From Prevotella aurantiaca JCM 15754 (GTDB lineage: Bacteria; Bacteroidota; Bacteroidia; Bacteroidales; Bacteroidaceae): a DNA stretch of 58,030 nucleotides. Shown piece by piece: positions 18,476-26,338 of this stretch. Both the position numbers and the translations under genes were made by a program. The stretch lies in assembly GCF_000614025.1 (NCBI RefSeq), contig NZ_BAKF01000017.1, positions 1 through 58,030 on the forward strand, read 5' to 3'. Below the pieces are notes generated by a model. It did no database searches, had not been told where the DNA came from, and saw only the letters and a program-made list of their open reading frames with translations. How positions within the stretch are numbered: position 1 is the stretch's first letter; each line of letters opens with the position of its first letter.

Positions 18476-20179
18476 TTATAATTTGTCTTCTACAATCTTC
18501 ATTATTTCAGTTTCAAGCTCGTTTGCCTTCTTAATCAGCTCATTAGCCTCGCCTACGAGCTTATCTGCAGCTTCACGGTCTTTCAATCCCGATGCATTGA
18601 TCTTAACGTTCAAACCTGCACCTAATACGGCTGCACGAGCTGCGAGTACACCTACACCTGCATCTGAAACACTGTTTGGATTGCCTTCTTCTGCCATAGC
18701 TTTGCAGAGTTCAAATACTTTGAATGATGCTTGCATTGTGTGCAAAGGTACTTGTGTTGCGAACAAAGTTGCAGCTTGGATTGCAGCAGAACGAGCTGCT
18801 TTCTCTTCGTCTGTCTTTTTAGGAAGACCAAATGCCTCCATAATGCGGTTAAAAGCTTCGGTATCTTCGTCTACGAGCACCATTAATTCTGCCTGAATTT
18901 TCTGACCTTTGTCTGCCCAGTTGCTGAATTCTTCCCAACGGTCGTCCCAACCAGCCTTATGGCTTGAGAGGTTGGCTACCATTGTGCCCAATGCAGCTCC
19001 TAAGGCTCCCATATAAGCAGAGATGGTGCCACCACCTGGAGCAGGTGATTCGCGTGATGTTTCGTCAGCGAAGCCTTTCACTGTAAGGTCTATAAGTTTT
19101 GCCGTTTTGTTCTCGTCTTCCAAGAGATATTCGATAACCTTTTCGCGTGGGTTAAATTCTTTCAAATCGTCCAATCCCATAGACTTAATTGCAATCTGCA
19201 AAATATCTTCTTCAGGAATACCTGTAGACCGATTTTGTTTTTTCAGGAAGTATTTACCAGCTTCTATTAATGTACGTTTTGGTATCAAACCAACTATTTC
19301 TGTACCAGTTACACGAATACCACGGTTTTGTGCGCAACGACAAACTTCGTCGAATGCAACGTGTAATGGAGTAACGTTTATGTCGGTAATATTCATTGAA
19401 ACTTGTGCAATGCCATATTCGTCGATGAACCAACCGATTGCCTTTGTGCCTTTCAACGTACCTGGAATCATAATGGTTTTTCCATTCTCATCTTTCATTG
19501 GTTTACCAACAGGTGAACCACCTTCACGTTGTGGGCGTCCCTTTTCGCGTACATCGAATGCAATTGCATTAGCACGGCGAGTAGAAGTGGTATTTAGGTT
19601 GAAGTTTGTAGCAATAAGGAAGTCGCGAGCTCCCACAGCTGTACAGCCTGTACGTGCAACGCCTTCGTCCCACGCACGAGCTCCAAAGTCGGGTGCTTCA
19701 GCTTCAACCGTCATTCTTTCTGCTAAACCTTCGTATTCACCCTTACGGCAAATAGCGAGGTTGCGGCGTTCAGGAGTTCTTGCAGCAGCTTCGTAGCAGT
19801 AGCAAGGTACTTTAAGCTCGTTAGCAATTCGTTCTGCCAACTTGTGTGCTAACTTTGCACATTCTTCGAGTGTGATACCTGCAACTGGAATTAATGGGCA
19901 AACATCGGTTGCACCCATACGTGGGTGAGCACCGTGATGTTGGCGCATATCGATGAGCTGAGCAGCCTTCTTTACACATTGAAATGCGGCTTCTAATACT
20001 GCGTCAGGAGACCCAACAAAAGTTATTACTGTGCGGTTTGTAGCTTCGCCTGGATCCACGTCGAGTAGTTTTACACCTTTAACGCGTTCAATTTCGTCAG
20101 TTACTTGTTTAATAATAGCTTTGTTACGTCCCTCGCTAATGTTAGGAACACATTCAATGATTTGTTTTTCTTGTACCAT
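18476..20179 (-). CDS. ftcD: Formimidoyltransferase-cyclodeaminase (fused)
   Basis: A 567-residue fusion protein that finishes histidine breakdown. The N-terminal glutamate formimidoyltransferase (about 1-330; ECVPNISEGRN, DVDPGEATNRTV, HHGAHPRMGATDVCPLIPV with the catalytic His region) moves the formimino group of formiminoglutamate to tetrahydrofolate and releases glutamate. The C-terminal cyclodeaminase (about 360-567; SPAPGGGTISAYMGALGAAL, SDAGVGVLAARAA) gives methenyl-THF and ammonia. It is the first gene of the operon, replacing HutG-type hydrolysis, so no hutG is needed. The unusual gene order, with the last enzyme first, may couple one-carbon supply to expression. Very long open frames antisense to it are composition shadows. 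Confidence 0.95.
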   Translation of the reverse strand: MVQEKQIIECVPNISEGRNKAIIKQVTDEIERVKGVKLLDVDPGEATNRTVITFVGSPDAVLEAAFQCVKKAAQLIDMRQHHGAHPRMGATDVCPLIPVAGITLEECAKLAHKLAERIANELKVPCYCYEAAARTPERRNLAICRKGEYEGLAERMTVEAEAPDFGARAWDEGVARTGCTAVGARDFLIATNFNLNTTSTRRANAIAFDVREKGRPQREGGSPVGKPMKDENGKTIMIPGTLKGTKAIGWFIDEYGIAQVSMNITDINVTPLHVAFDEVCRCAQNRGIRVTGTEIVGLIPKRTLIEAGKYFLKKQNRSTGIPEEDILQIAIKSMGLDDLKEFNPREKVIEYLLEDENKTAKLIDLTVKGFADETSRESPAPGGGTISAYMGALGAALGTMVANLSSHKAGWDDRWEEFSNWADKGQKIQAELMVLVDEDTEAFNRIMEAFGLPKKTDEEKAARSAAIQAATLFATQVPLHTMQASFKVFELCKAMAEEGNPNSVSDAGVGVLAARAAVLGAGLNVKINASGLKDREAADKLVGEANELIKKANELETEIMKIVEDKL

Positions 20180-20516
20180 TTCTTGTATTATAAATTAAAT
20201 TTTTTAGGCATAATTTCTTTACGGTGTAAAATTAAGAATAACATATCAGACTACAAAATATTTATCCTTAAACTATTCAAAAAAATGATGTTTTACGACA
20301 GTATGTCATAAAAAGTTCTCTTCTTAGGCAGAAACAAGCAATATCTTCTTACTCTATGTTCAAATTCTTATTTATTTTATTTTAGCCTTTGAATATCAAA
20401 ATAATATTCTGGAAATTATTTCTCCTATAAAAATCGTTTCTTTCAAAAAAACAATTTATATTTGCAATATAATATAGGTGGCTTTTTATAAGTCTACTCA
20501 TCTAAAAACAAAATAA
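20180..20516. other. Divergent promoter region between ftcD and the epimerase-like gene
   Basis: About 340 A+T-rich bp. The plus-strand -7 box at 20457 is clear. No convincing minus-strand promoter with both elements was found for the hut operon, although one must lie here. Confidence 0.5.
20457..20465 (+). promoter_or_regulatory. Predicted -7 box of the epimerase-like gene
   Basis: TATATTTGC at 20457-20465, about 50 bp before the start codon. A TTTC at about 20437 is a weak -33 candidate. Confidence 0.55.
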
Positions 20517-21473
20517 ATGAAGTACCTAAATTTTACCATATTAGTTTGTCTTTTTCCTCTTGCTATTACTGCGCAAGATATACAAACCTTTTTATTAAAA
20601 AACGATACAGGTATGAAAGCCGTAGTAAGCAATTATGGCGCACGTTTAATGCAGCTCGAAGTGCATAACTGGAATGGAAGGTTAGAACCAGTTATAAAGG
20701 GTTATCAGCATATATCTGAGTATAAGGATAATCCAACCCTTGGAGCAACTATGATGAGTCTTGATGGAAAAGTAAGTCCAGTATTAGCAGATAAGATATG
20801 GGAAGTGGTTAGTGCTGACCACCAAGCTGTAACTTTTCGATATATATCAGATAGTAAAGATGGTGAGTTTGATGGCAAAATGAACTTCTCTGTCACTTAT
20901 ACTCTGTCAGATCAAAATGCTCTTGATGTAAATTATAGAATGACTTCCACTGCTCCAACGCGCTATAAACTTACTAATGGTATTATTTTTAATCTATCAG
21001 GTGACCCTAATCGTACTATTTTAAAGCAGCATTTGTGGATAGATTCGTATAAAACAAATGTATTTGATAAGGAAATGCAACTAACAGGTGAGCAAGAAAA
21101 CGTCCGTTATACTCCATTAAACTTTATTCAACCAAGAGAGATAGGAGAGCGTATTAACAACTTACAAAATGGGTATAATCATGCTTTTCAGTTACGTCAT
21201 CCATCTAATGTGCAGAAACCTGCTGCTTTACTTTTTGATGAACAAAGCGGTAGAGTTATGACAGTTTATACATACGAACCAACTTTGCATATAAATTCTT
21301 ATGGAAAGAATAGTTCTGGTATATCTTTTCAACCTCTTCATACAGGATACAATGAGCATAAAGAAAAGTTAAGTGCTAATATCAACCCAGGACAAGTGTT
21401 CCATGCAGCAATCGTATTTATTTTTACGACCGATCCTCCTCTTATAATGAGAAGAGAGCATTCTGCTAAATAA
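20517..21473 (+). CDS. Exported aldose 1-epimerase-like protein, catalytic residues apparently lost
   Basis: A 318-residue protein with signal peptide (MKYLNFTILVCLFPLAITAQ). The fold signature of galactose mutarotases is visible: VSNYGARLMQLEV, DGEFDGKMNFSVTYTLSD, LDVNYRMTSTAPTRYKLTNG and MTVYTYEPTLHINSYG. However, the usual N-R-I-A/GGRF segment is replaced by MMSLDGKVS, the catalytic His of the NL(T)NH.YFNL motif reads NGIIFNLSGD, the acidic Y/F-D-H position reads GYNHAFQL, and the catalytic Glu near the end reads SGISFQPLH. It may therefore bind sugars without epimerising them. It is followed after 70 bp by an outer-membrane protein gene with its own promoter. Confidence 0.8.
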   Translation: MKYLNFTILVCLFPLAITAQDIQTFLLKNDTGMKAVVSNYGARLMQLEVHNWNGRLEPVIKGYQHISEYKDNPTLGATMMSLDGKVSPVLADKIWEVVSADHQAVTFRYISDSKDGEFDGKMNFSVTYTLSDQNALDVNYRMTSTAPTRYKLTNGIIFNLSGDPNRTILKQHLWIDSYKTNVFDKEMQLTGEQENVRYTPLNFIQPREIGERINNLQNGYNHAFQLRHPSNVQKPAALLFDEQSGRVMTVYTYEPTLHINSYGKNSSGISFQPLHTGYNEHKEKLSANINPGQVFHAAIVFIFTTDPPLIMRREHSAK

Positions 21474-21505
21474 ATTCAAAGAAAAGATTAATTTCTATTA
21501 ATTTC

Positions 21506-21538
21506 TTTGGCTGTTAGGTTTCATTATTTTAATTTTGC
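21506..21538 (+). promoter_or_regulatory. Predicted promoter only 5 bp before the OMP start codon
   Basis: TTTG (21506-21509), 20 bp, TAATTTTGC (21530-21538). The ATG at 21544 is so close that the mRNA would be nearly or fully leaderless. Confidence 0.65.
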
Positions 21539-21543
21539 ATTGT

Positions 21544-22392
21544 ATGAAGGAGATATTTATCATAGCAATAGCATTGCTTCTTGGAGTAAGAATGCATGCG
21601 CAAGATGTTTATAATAATAAAGTTGATACGACAAAAGTCGCACCAATAGTTTCTTCACGTCTGCAAGGAGCCAGAGAAGCAACGGAGGCAGAGAAAGAGT
21701 ATGCAAGACGTATGGCTGAAGCAAGAGAACAACAACAAATAGATAGAAACCTACCATTTGTTGATGAGAACGGACAAGCCATTACAAATAATGATATGTA
21801 TAATCCTTATTGGGGATATGGATGGGGTCCGACTTCATGGCGTTTGCATAAAGGTTTGAATGTAAATCTCAGTGCATCCGTGTTTGCTAACTTTGGTAAT
21901 GGATATATTCATGGCGCAGGTTTTTCTCAAGATATTTCGTTGATGTATGTGACAAACCTATCGAAAAAAGCTACATTAGCAGTGGGTGGTTATATAAATA
22001 ATGTAACCTATGGTGGTTCCAACTACACTACAGCTGGTGTAAATGCTATTTTTGGTTATCGTTTCAACGAACATTGGAGTGCATACGCATTTGTACAAAA
22101 AGCATTTAATTCTGGCAATTTTCTTCCTTGGACAATTGGGTATGGTTCATATAGTGGTTATGGAATAGGACTTTCTCCAATGTATTTAGGATGGGGATAC
22201 TCTCCTTATATGTGTGGTGCTTATGGAATGGCAGCCAGTAAGTTTATGGACAGAATAGGTGGCGGTGTAAGTTATCAGTGGGGGAAATATAATCAGAATT
22301 CTATCACGATAAGCGTAGAGTATGATCATATGCCTAATCAGCGTAGCGGTTTTTATGATTTTAGCAGATATAGTTATCCTGTAACAAGATAG
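21544..22392 (+). CDS. Exported beta-barrel-like protein
   Basis: A 282-residue protein with a signal peptide (MKEIFIIAIALLLGVRMHAQ). Residues about 25-75 are charged (REATEAEKEYARRMAEAREQ), followed by a Gly/Tyr/Asn-rich region with alternating hydrophobic strands (KGLNVNLSASVFANFGNG, TNLSKKATLAVGGYINN, RFNEHWSAYAFVQKAF, QNSITISVEYDHM), as in small outer-membrane barrels. It matches no named family that I recognise; similar proteins occur widely in Prevotella. I use the ATG at 21544; codons upstream fall in the promoter. A 24-bp perfect terminator stem follows 125 bp downstream. Confidence 0.75.
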   Translation: MKEIFIIAIALLLGVRMHAQDVYNNKVDTTKVAPIVSSRLQGAREATEAEKEYARRMAEAREQQQIDRNLPFVDENGQAITNNDMYNPYWGYGWGPTSWRLHKGLNVNLSASVFANFGNGYIHGAGFSQDISLMYVTNLSKKATLAVGGYINNVTYGGSNYTTAGVNAIFGYRFNEHWSAYAFVQKAFNSGNFLPWTIGYGSYSGYGIGLSPMYLGWGYSPYMCGAYGMAASKFMDRIGGGVSYQWGKYNQNSITISVEYDHMPNQRSGFYDFSRYSYPVTR

Positions 22393-22516
22393 TGATATAA
22401 AGGGGAAATAGCGTTTTAATAGGAAGTAATGGAGAGTATTCTTTAGGAAATACAAAGAAAAACCAAAATAAATCCTTTATATTGCCAACGAAAAGTATGC
22501 GATAATAAAGTTTGTG

Positions 22517-22569
22517 TTCTTTATAATAATGCCCGTTTTGGAATACAAAACGGGCATTATTATAAAGAA
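22517..22569. terminator. Very strong bidirectional terminator, 24-bp perfect stem
   Basis: 22517-22540 pairs with 22546-22569 without a mismatch around the loop GAATA; the core is GCCCGTTTTG/CAAAACGGGC. It ends the epimerase-like/OMP unit and insulates the regulator genes downstream. Confidence 0.9.
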
Positions 22570-22649
22570 AATATTAGAAATGAAGTTATATACTAAACGA
22601 TTCAGAAAGATGAAAGTCGTTTGAAACTTATTATTATAAAATGCATAAA

Positions 22650-22710
22650 ACGTAATTACAAATAAAAAAAATGTAATTACGTTTTTATTTTTTGTTATTA
22701 CGTTTTTTAT
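22650..22710 (+). repeat. GTAATTAC/T-tract array B (3 cores)
   Basis: TAATTAC at 22653 and 22674 and TTATTAC at 22695, with steps of 21 and 21 bp. Copies 2 and 3 are followed by GTTTTT; copy 1 is preceded by AAAACG and lacks the T-tract. Degenerate TAATC units continue to about 22727. Confidence 0.85.
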
Positions 22711-22967
22711 ATAATCTTTTTTTAATCTATAATTTTTAACCTTAACTTATCTCTAATAGTATTATTGATCGGTTTTACTAATAAAATCTTTTAAACCTAA
22801 AAACATTTTATAAGTCATTTAAACTGTTAAATTATTTGAGAAGATAGAAACTTAATATGACAGCTCTGTAATTGGGTGAAATGGTAAAGATTCTCTTGTA
22901 TGTTAGCTTTTACAGCAATTAGCTTGTGTTTTTTCTTGTTTTTTTATTCTATTTGTTTAAATATTAG

Positions 22968-22976
22968 TACATTTGC
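22968..22976 (+). promoter_or_regulatory. Predicted -7 box of the RIC-LuxR gene
   Basis: TACATTTGC at 22968-22976; no well-placed -33 element. If used, the leader before 23303 is about 320 nt. Confidence 0.45.
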
Positions 22977-22988
22977 AAAATAAAAAGA

Positions 22989-23097
22989 GTGCAGATACCT
23001 AATTACTGTCTCGCAGCAGAAAAGTGAAGATAACTAAGTTTTTTGCTTGTTGCCTGAAACAATAACTACTGTACGAGAGTTGCAATTATCCCTGCAC
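22989..23097 (+). ncRNA. Possible structured leader RNA
   Basis: GTGCAG (22989-22994) plus ATA pairs with CTGCAC (23092-23097) plus TAT across a CC bulge, closing a domain of about 109 nt; within it TCTCG (23009-23013) pairs with CGAGA (23074-23078). It begins about 12 nt after the -7 box. It matches no riboswitch class that I know. Support is from pairing only. Confidence 0.3.
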
Positions 23098-23302
23098 CCA
23101 TTTGTTTGCAAAGATACTATCATTATTCATTTGCTGCAATACTAAATATTTGGTATTTTAAAATACCTACTTGTTGCTATTGCACATCTCATGAAAATGT
23201 TATTACTTTGCATGGATATTGCAATAGGAATGTAAAAATTATAATATTTCTTCCAATTTGCAATGGGTCTTATACAAAGATATTAATTTAAAAGCGACCT
23301 AA

Positions 23303-24259
23303 ATGAAAAATCATAAGATGTATGAGGCTGATGACAAGATGATTTCTCTCATCAGTGATAATTACAATCTGCTACAAGCTTTGGGCAGTTTTGGAATAAA
23401 TTTGGGCTTTGGTGATAAAACTGTACGTGAGGTTTGTGATAGTCAAAATGTTGACACTTACACATTTTTGGCCATTGTGAACTTTACAATGAATGGTTAC
23501 AAAGAATACGACGACGCAGATAGACTATCTATACCTACTTTAGTGCAATATCTGAAAGCCTTTCATACTTATTACTTAGACTTCCAATTGCCGTTTATTC
23601 GTAAGAAACTTGTTGATTCGTTGGATGAGAATGATAATTTGGCTAGGCTAATTTTGAAATTGTACGATGAATATGCGCATGATATTCGTAACCATATGAA
23701 GTATGAAGAGAAGACTGTATTCCCTTATGTAGATTCCTTATTGTCAGGGCAAACGAATAACAACTACGATATTGAGACCTTTTCTAAACACCACCAACAA
23801 ACTGATGTGAAGTTGCATGAACTAAAGAATATTATTATTAAGTACTTGCCTTCAGATTCACATCGTAATAGTCAGCTTACAGCAACGCTATATGATATAT
23901 ATCGTTGCGAAGAATGGCTTGATCAACATGCTGATGTTGAAGAAGAAATATTCATTCCTGCTATTCGTCATTTAGAACTAAAGAGTAAGCAAAATGATGT
24001 ATCTGTGAAGATTTCAAGTATGCTTAATAAGCAGCCAGATACAGGAGAAACTTTAAGCGACCGAGAAAAAGATGTGATTATCTGTGTAGTTCAGGGAATG
24101 ACGAACAAGGAAATTGCTAATCATTTGTGCATATCTACGAATACAGTGATAACCCATCGCAGAAATATTGCACGTAAATTACAAATTCATTCGCCAGCAG
24201 GTCTCACCATCTACGCTATCGTAAATAACTTAGTAGATATTGGTACTGTAAGTTTGTAA
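23303..24259 (+). CDS. RIC/hemerythrin-like di-iron protein fused to a LuxR DNA-binding domain
   Basis: A 318-residue protein with three parts. Residues about 14-65 resemble the ScdA N-terminal domain (FGINLGFGDKTVREVCDSQNVD) without its cysteines. Residues about 80-222 match the YtfE/ScdA (RIC) hemerythrin-like domain: candidate ligands H88, H131, E135, H163 or H164, H209 and E213, with spacing very close to the E. coli YtfE set. Residues 250-313 are a LuxR/FixJ helix-turn-helix (LSDREKDVIICVVQGMTNKE, NTVITHRRNIARKLQI). RIC proteins repair iron centres damaged by NO or oxidants; fusion to a DNA-binding domain suggests a direct iron/NO/O2-responsive regulator. It is followed after 78 bp by a second LuxR gene. 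Confidence 0.87.
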   Translation: MKNHKMYEADDKMISLISDNYNLLQALGSFGINLGFGDKTVREVCDSQNVDTYTFLAIVNFTMNGYKEYDDADRLSIPTLVQYLKAFHTYYLDFQLPFIRKKLVDSLDENDNLARLILKLYDEYAHDIRNHMKYEEKTVFPYVDSLLSGQTNNNYDIETFSKHHQQTDVKLHELKNIIIKYLPSDSHRNSQLTATLYDIYRCEEWLDQHADVEEEIFIPAIRHLELKSKQNDVSVKISSMLNKQPDTGETLSDREKDVIICVVQGMTNKEIANHLCISTNTVITHRRNIARKLQIHSPAGLTIYAIVNNLVDIGTVSL

Positions 24260-24337
24260 CCAAATTTTAAAAATCAGAATAAATTGAATTTGTCCCTATT
24301 AGTAAGGAGTTAATACTAATTTAGTATACCTATAGAT

Positions 24338-24943
24338 ATGACAAAATTGGTGAATGGGCGTCCACGAATTGCGATTATTGACCCCAATACCTTGGCAGTT
24401 CTTGGCTTGAAGAATATTCTTCAGAGTGTTGTTCCAATTATGGAGGTAGAGACTTTCTCTTCTTTCGATGACTTTTTTGCATCTAATCCTGATTCGTTCT
24501 TTCACTTTTTTGCAGCTCAAACCATTGTTTTAGAGAATATTGCGTTCTTCAGAGAACGAAAGCAAAAGACAATATTGCTGACAATTTCTAATGATTCTAA
24601 TTCGCAATTATCGGGTTTTCATTGCATTTGTATCAGCGTTAGTGAAGACGAACTAGTACGCAATTTGCTTATGGTAGTACAACATGGACACGCAGGAGGA
24701 AAGAATTTTCCAGAGATGCCCCAAGTTTTGAAGAATAAAGTATTGACGAATCGTGAATTAGAAGTACTATCTTTAGTTGTGCAAGGCTATATAAATAAAG
24801 AAATTGCGATTAAACTAAACATTAGTCTAACCACTGTTATAACGCACAGAAAAAATATTACTGAAAAGTTGGGTGTGAAGAGCGTATCGGCATTAACAAT
24901 TTATGCAGTGATGCACGGATACGTTGATATAAATAAAATCTAG
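24338..24943 (+). CDS. LuxR-family regulator with degenerate receiver domain
   Basis: A 201-residue protein. Residues 10-120 keep the receiver-like start (RIAIIDPNTLAVLGLKNIL) with only one acidic residue at the usual Asp pair and no Asp at the phosphorylation position (the strand reads QTIVLENIAF). Residues 135-197 are a LuxR helix-turn-helix (LTNRELEVLSLVVQGYINKE, TTVITHRKNITEKLGV). It is clearly paralogous in this domain to the preceding gene, sharing VITHR-NI and LTIYA. It is probably not controlled by phosphorylation and may act with the upstream RIC-LuxR protein. The pair resembles LuxR-type regulators of Porphyromonas (CdhR type), from memory and unverified. It converges on the cardiolipin-synthase gene with 10 bp between stops. 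Confidence 0.85.
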   Translation: MTKLVNGRPRIAIIDPNTLAVLGLKNILQSVVPIMEVETFSSFDDFFASNPDSFFHFFAAQTIVLENIAFFRERKQKTILLTISNDSNSQLSGFHCICISVSEDELVRNLLMVVQHGHAGGKNFPEMPQVLKNKVLTNRELEVLSLVVQGYINKEIAIKLNISLTTVITHRKNITEKLGVKSVSALTIYAVMHGYVDINKI

Positions 24944-24953
24944 CCTTAATAGA

Positions 24954-26273
24954 TTATAAGAAAGGAGAAAGGAGATAGCCAAATTTTCCTTTTAGCTTCT
25001 GCCAAGGAGTTCTCCATGTATTCCAAATCTCCTCTGTAAGTTTAAAGCAGTCTTTCTTTTGGTTCTCAAAAATTGTGTCTAATTCCTTTGTAGTTTCTTG
25101 ATCTATTATTACAGCATTTACTTCACGGTCCCATCTAAGACTACGAGAATTAAGATTTGCGGAGCCTATGGTACAAATTTTCCCGTCTACAAGTATAATT
25201 TTTGTATGATGAAAGCCTGGTTTGAATAGCCATATTATACAACCGTCTTTCATTAACTTATGCGCATTATAGTATCCGCAGTCAGGTGTGAGAGGAATAT
25301 CACTCTTAACACTGAGCATTATTTCTACTTTTACGCCACGTGCTGCAGCATCTTTCAATGCCGTTCTTAGCTTGGGACTAAGTGTAAAATAAGGATTTAT
25401 AATCTTTATACTGTCTTTAGCATCATTAATTGCTTCCACATAAAATGTTCTGATAATATCTTTCGAAACATGAGGCTCACGGTTAATAATGCCTACCATT
25501 TTATGGCCTGCAGAACGACAAGTATCTTTTTTAAGTCCTTTTATATAATCAGCATTACTGATACCACGGTAATATTTAGCACCATGAATATTTTGTCCCG
25601 ATACCCTGAACCACATCTGCAAGAATATCTTTTGCAGTGTATTTACAGCATCACCTTCTATTCTGCAGTGCATATCGTGCCATTCTCCAACAGCTTTTGT
25701 TCCTTTAATATAGTAATCTGCAACATTCATTCCGCCTGTATAGGCTATTTTTCCATCAATAACAACTATTTTACGATGGTCGCGGTTAAAGACACTATGT
25801 ATCCAAGGGAAAGTTATGGGCTTAAATTCGTATATCTGTATGCCTTTTTCTCTTATATCTTTTAAATGTCTTTTGTGCATCGGACGATTATTGCTGGCAT
25901 TCCCAAATCCATCGAATATAGCTCTGACTTCTACCCCTTCTTGCACTTTCTTAGCTAACCGATTAATCAATTCGTTATTAATTGAGTCATTTCTGAAATT
26001 AAAATATTCTAAATGAATACTTGAACGAGCTTGTTCGATGGCTTTAAACATATCATCAAACTTCTCTTGCCCACTTGTTAGCAATGTTACAGAGTTATTA
26101 TTACTGAATTGTATGCCCTTCATTCTTAGCTGTTGCACAATCAAAGAGTCGGAGCTTATAGGTTGAGCGCTTTGTTTTTTTATTGTAGGTTTAGCCATTA
26201 TGATTTGCCCAATTGTAGCAAACCATAATATAAACAGGATAAGTAAAAGTGGATTTTTTTCTGTTTTCTTCAC
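24954..26273 (-). CDS. Phospholipase D-family protein, probable cardiolipin synthase
   Basis: A 439-residue protein with an N-terminal hydrophobic segment (PLLLILFILWFATIGQIIMA, about 8-28) that may be a signal or anchor. Two HKD motifs are complete: HRKIVVIDGKIAYTGGMN near residue 160 and HTKIILVDGKICTIGSANLN near 350, each H.K....D. This arrangement is that of bacterial cardiolipin synthases, which join two phosphatidylglycerols at the membrane; other PLD-type transferases look alike. It lies 66 bp behind kdsD on the same strand, so cotranscription with the Kdo genes is possible. Confidence 0.88.
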   Translation of the reverse strand: MKKTEKNPLLLILFILWFATIGQIIMAKPTIKKQSAQPISSDSLIVQQLRMKGIQFSNNNSVTLLTSGQEKFDDMFKAIEQARSSIHLEYFNFRNDSINNELINRLAKKVQEGVEVRAIFDGFGNASNNRPMHKRHLKDIREKGIQIYEFKPITFPWIHSVFNRDHRKIVVIDGKIAYTGGMNVADYYIKGTKAVGEWHDMHCRIEGDAVNTLQKIFLQMWFRVSGQNIHGAKYYRGISNADYIKGLKKDTCRSAGHKMVGIINREPHVSKDIIRTFYVEAINDAKDSIKIINPYFTLSPKLRTALKDAAARGVKVEIMLSVKSDIPLTPDCGYYNAHKLMKDGCIIWLFKPGFHHTKIILVDGKICTIGSANLNSRSLRWDREVNAVIIDQETTKELDTIFENQKKDCFKLTEEIWNTWRTPWQKLKGKFGYLLSPFL

Positions 26274-26338
26274 AGGATTCGTCTTTTGCGTACTTTTCTA
26301 TTTGTCCTTTGTACTCCTCTTTGCTTTTAACCACACAA

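Larger units (their letters stand above)
22393..23302. other. Long intergenic region before the RIC-LuxR gene
   Basis: About 910 bp. In order: the terminator at 22517, array B at 22650, a promoter -7 box at 22968 and a leader of about 320 nt with a possible fold at 22989-23097. A 61-codon open frame at 23106-23291 has no supporting features. Confidence 0.7.

Noticed and set aside
18483..18896. 137-codon plus-strand open frame inside ftcD
   Set aside because: Antisense shadow of the cyclodeaminase domain, Ser/Ala-rich without domain features.
19023..19796. 257-codon plus-strand open frame inside ftcD
   Set aside because: Arises from the codon pattern of the opposite strand; ftcD is complete and conserved there.
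22989..23097. Known riboswitch (thiamine, cobalamin or SAM type)
   Set aside because: None of the conserved core sequences of these classes are present.
23106..23291. 61-codon gene in the leader of the RIC-LuxR gene
   Set aside because: Composition is like the non-coding surroundings, with no motif; the region is better explained as leader.
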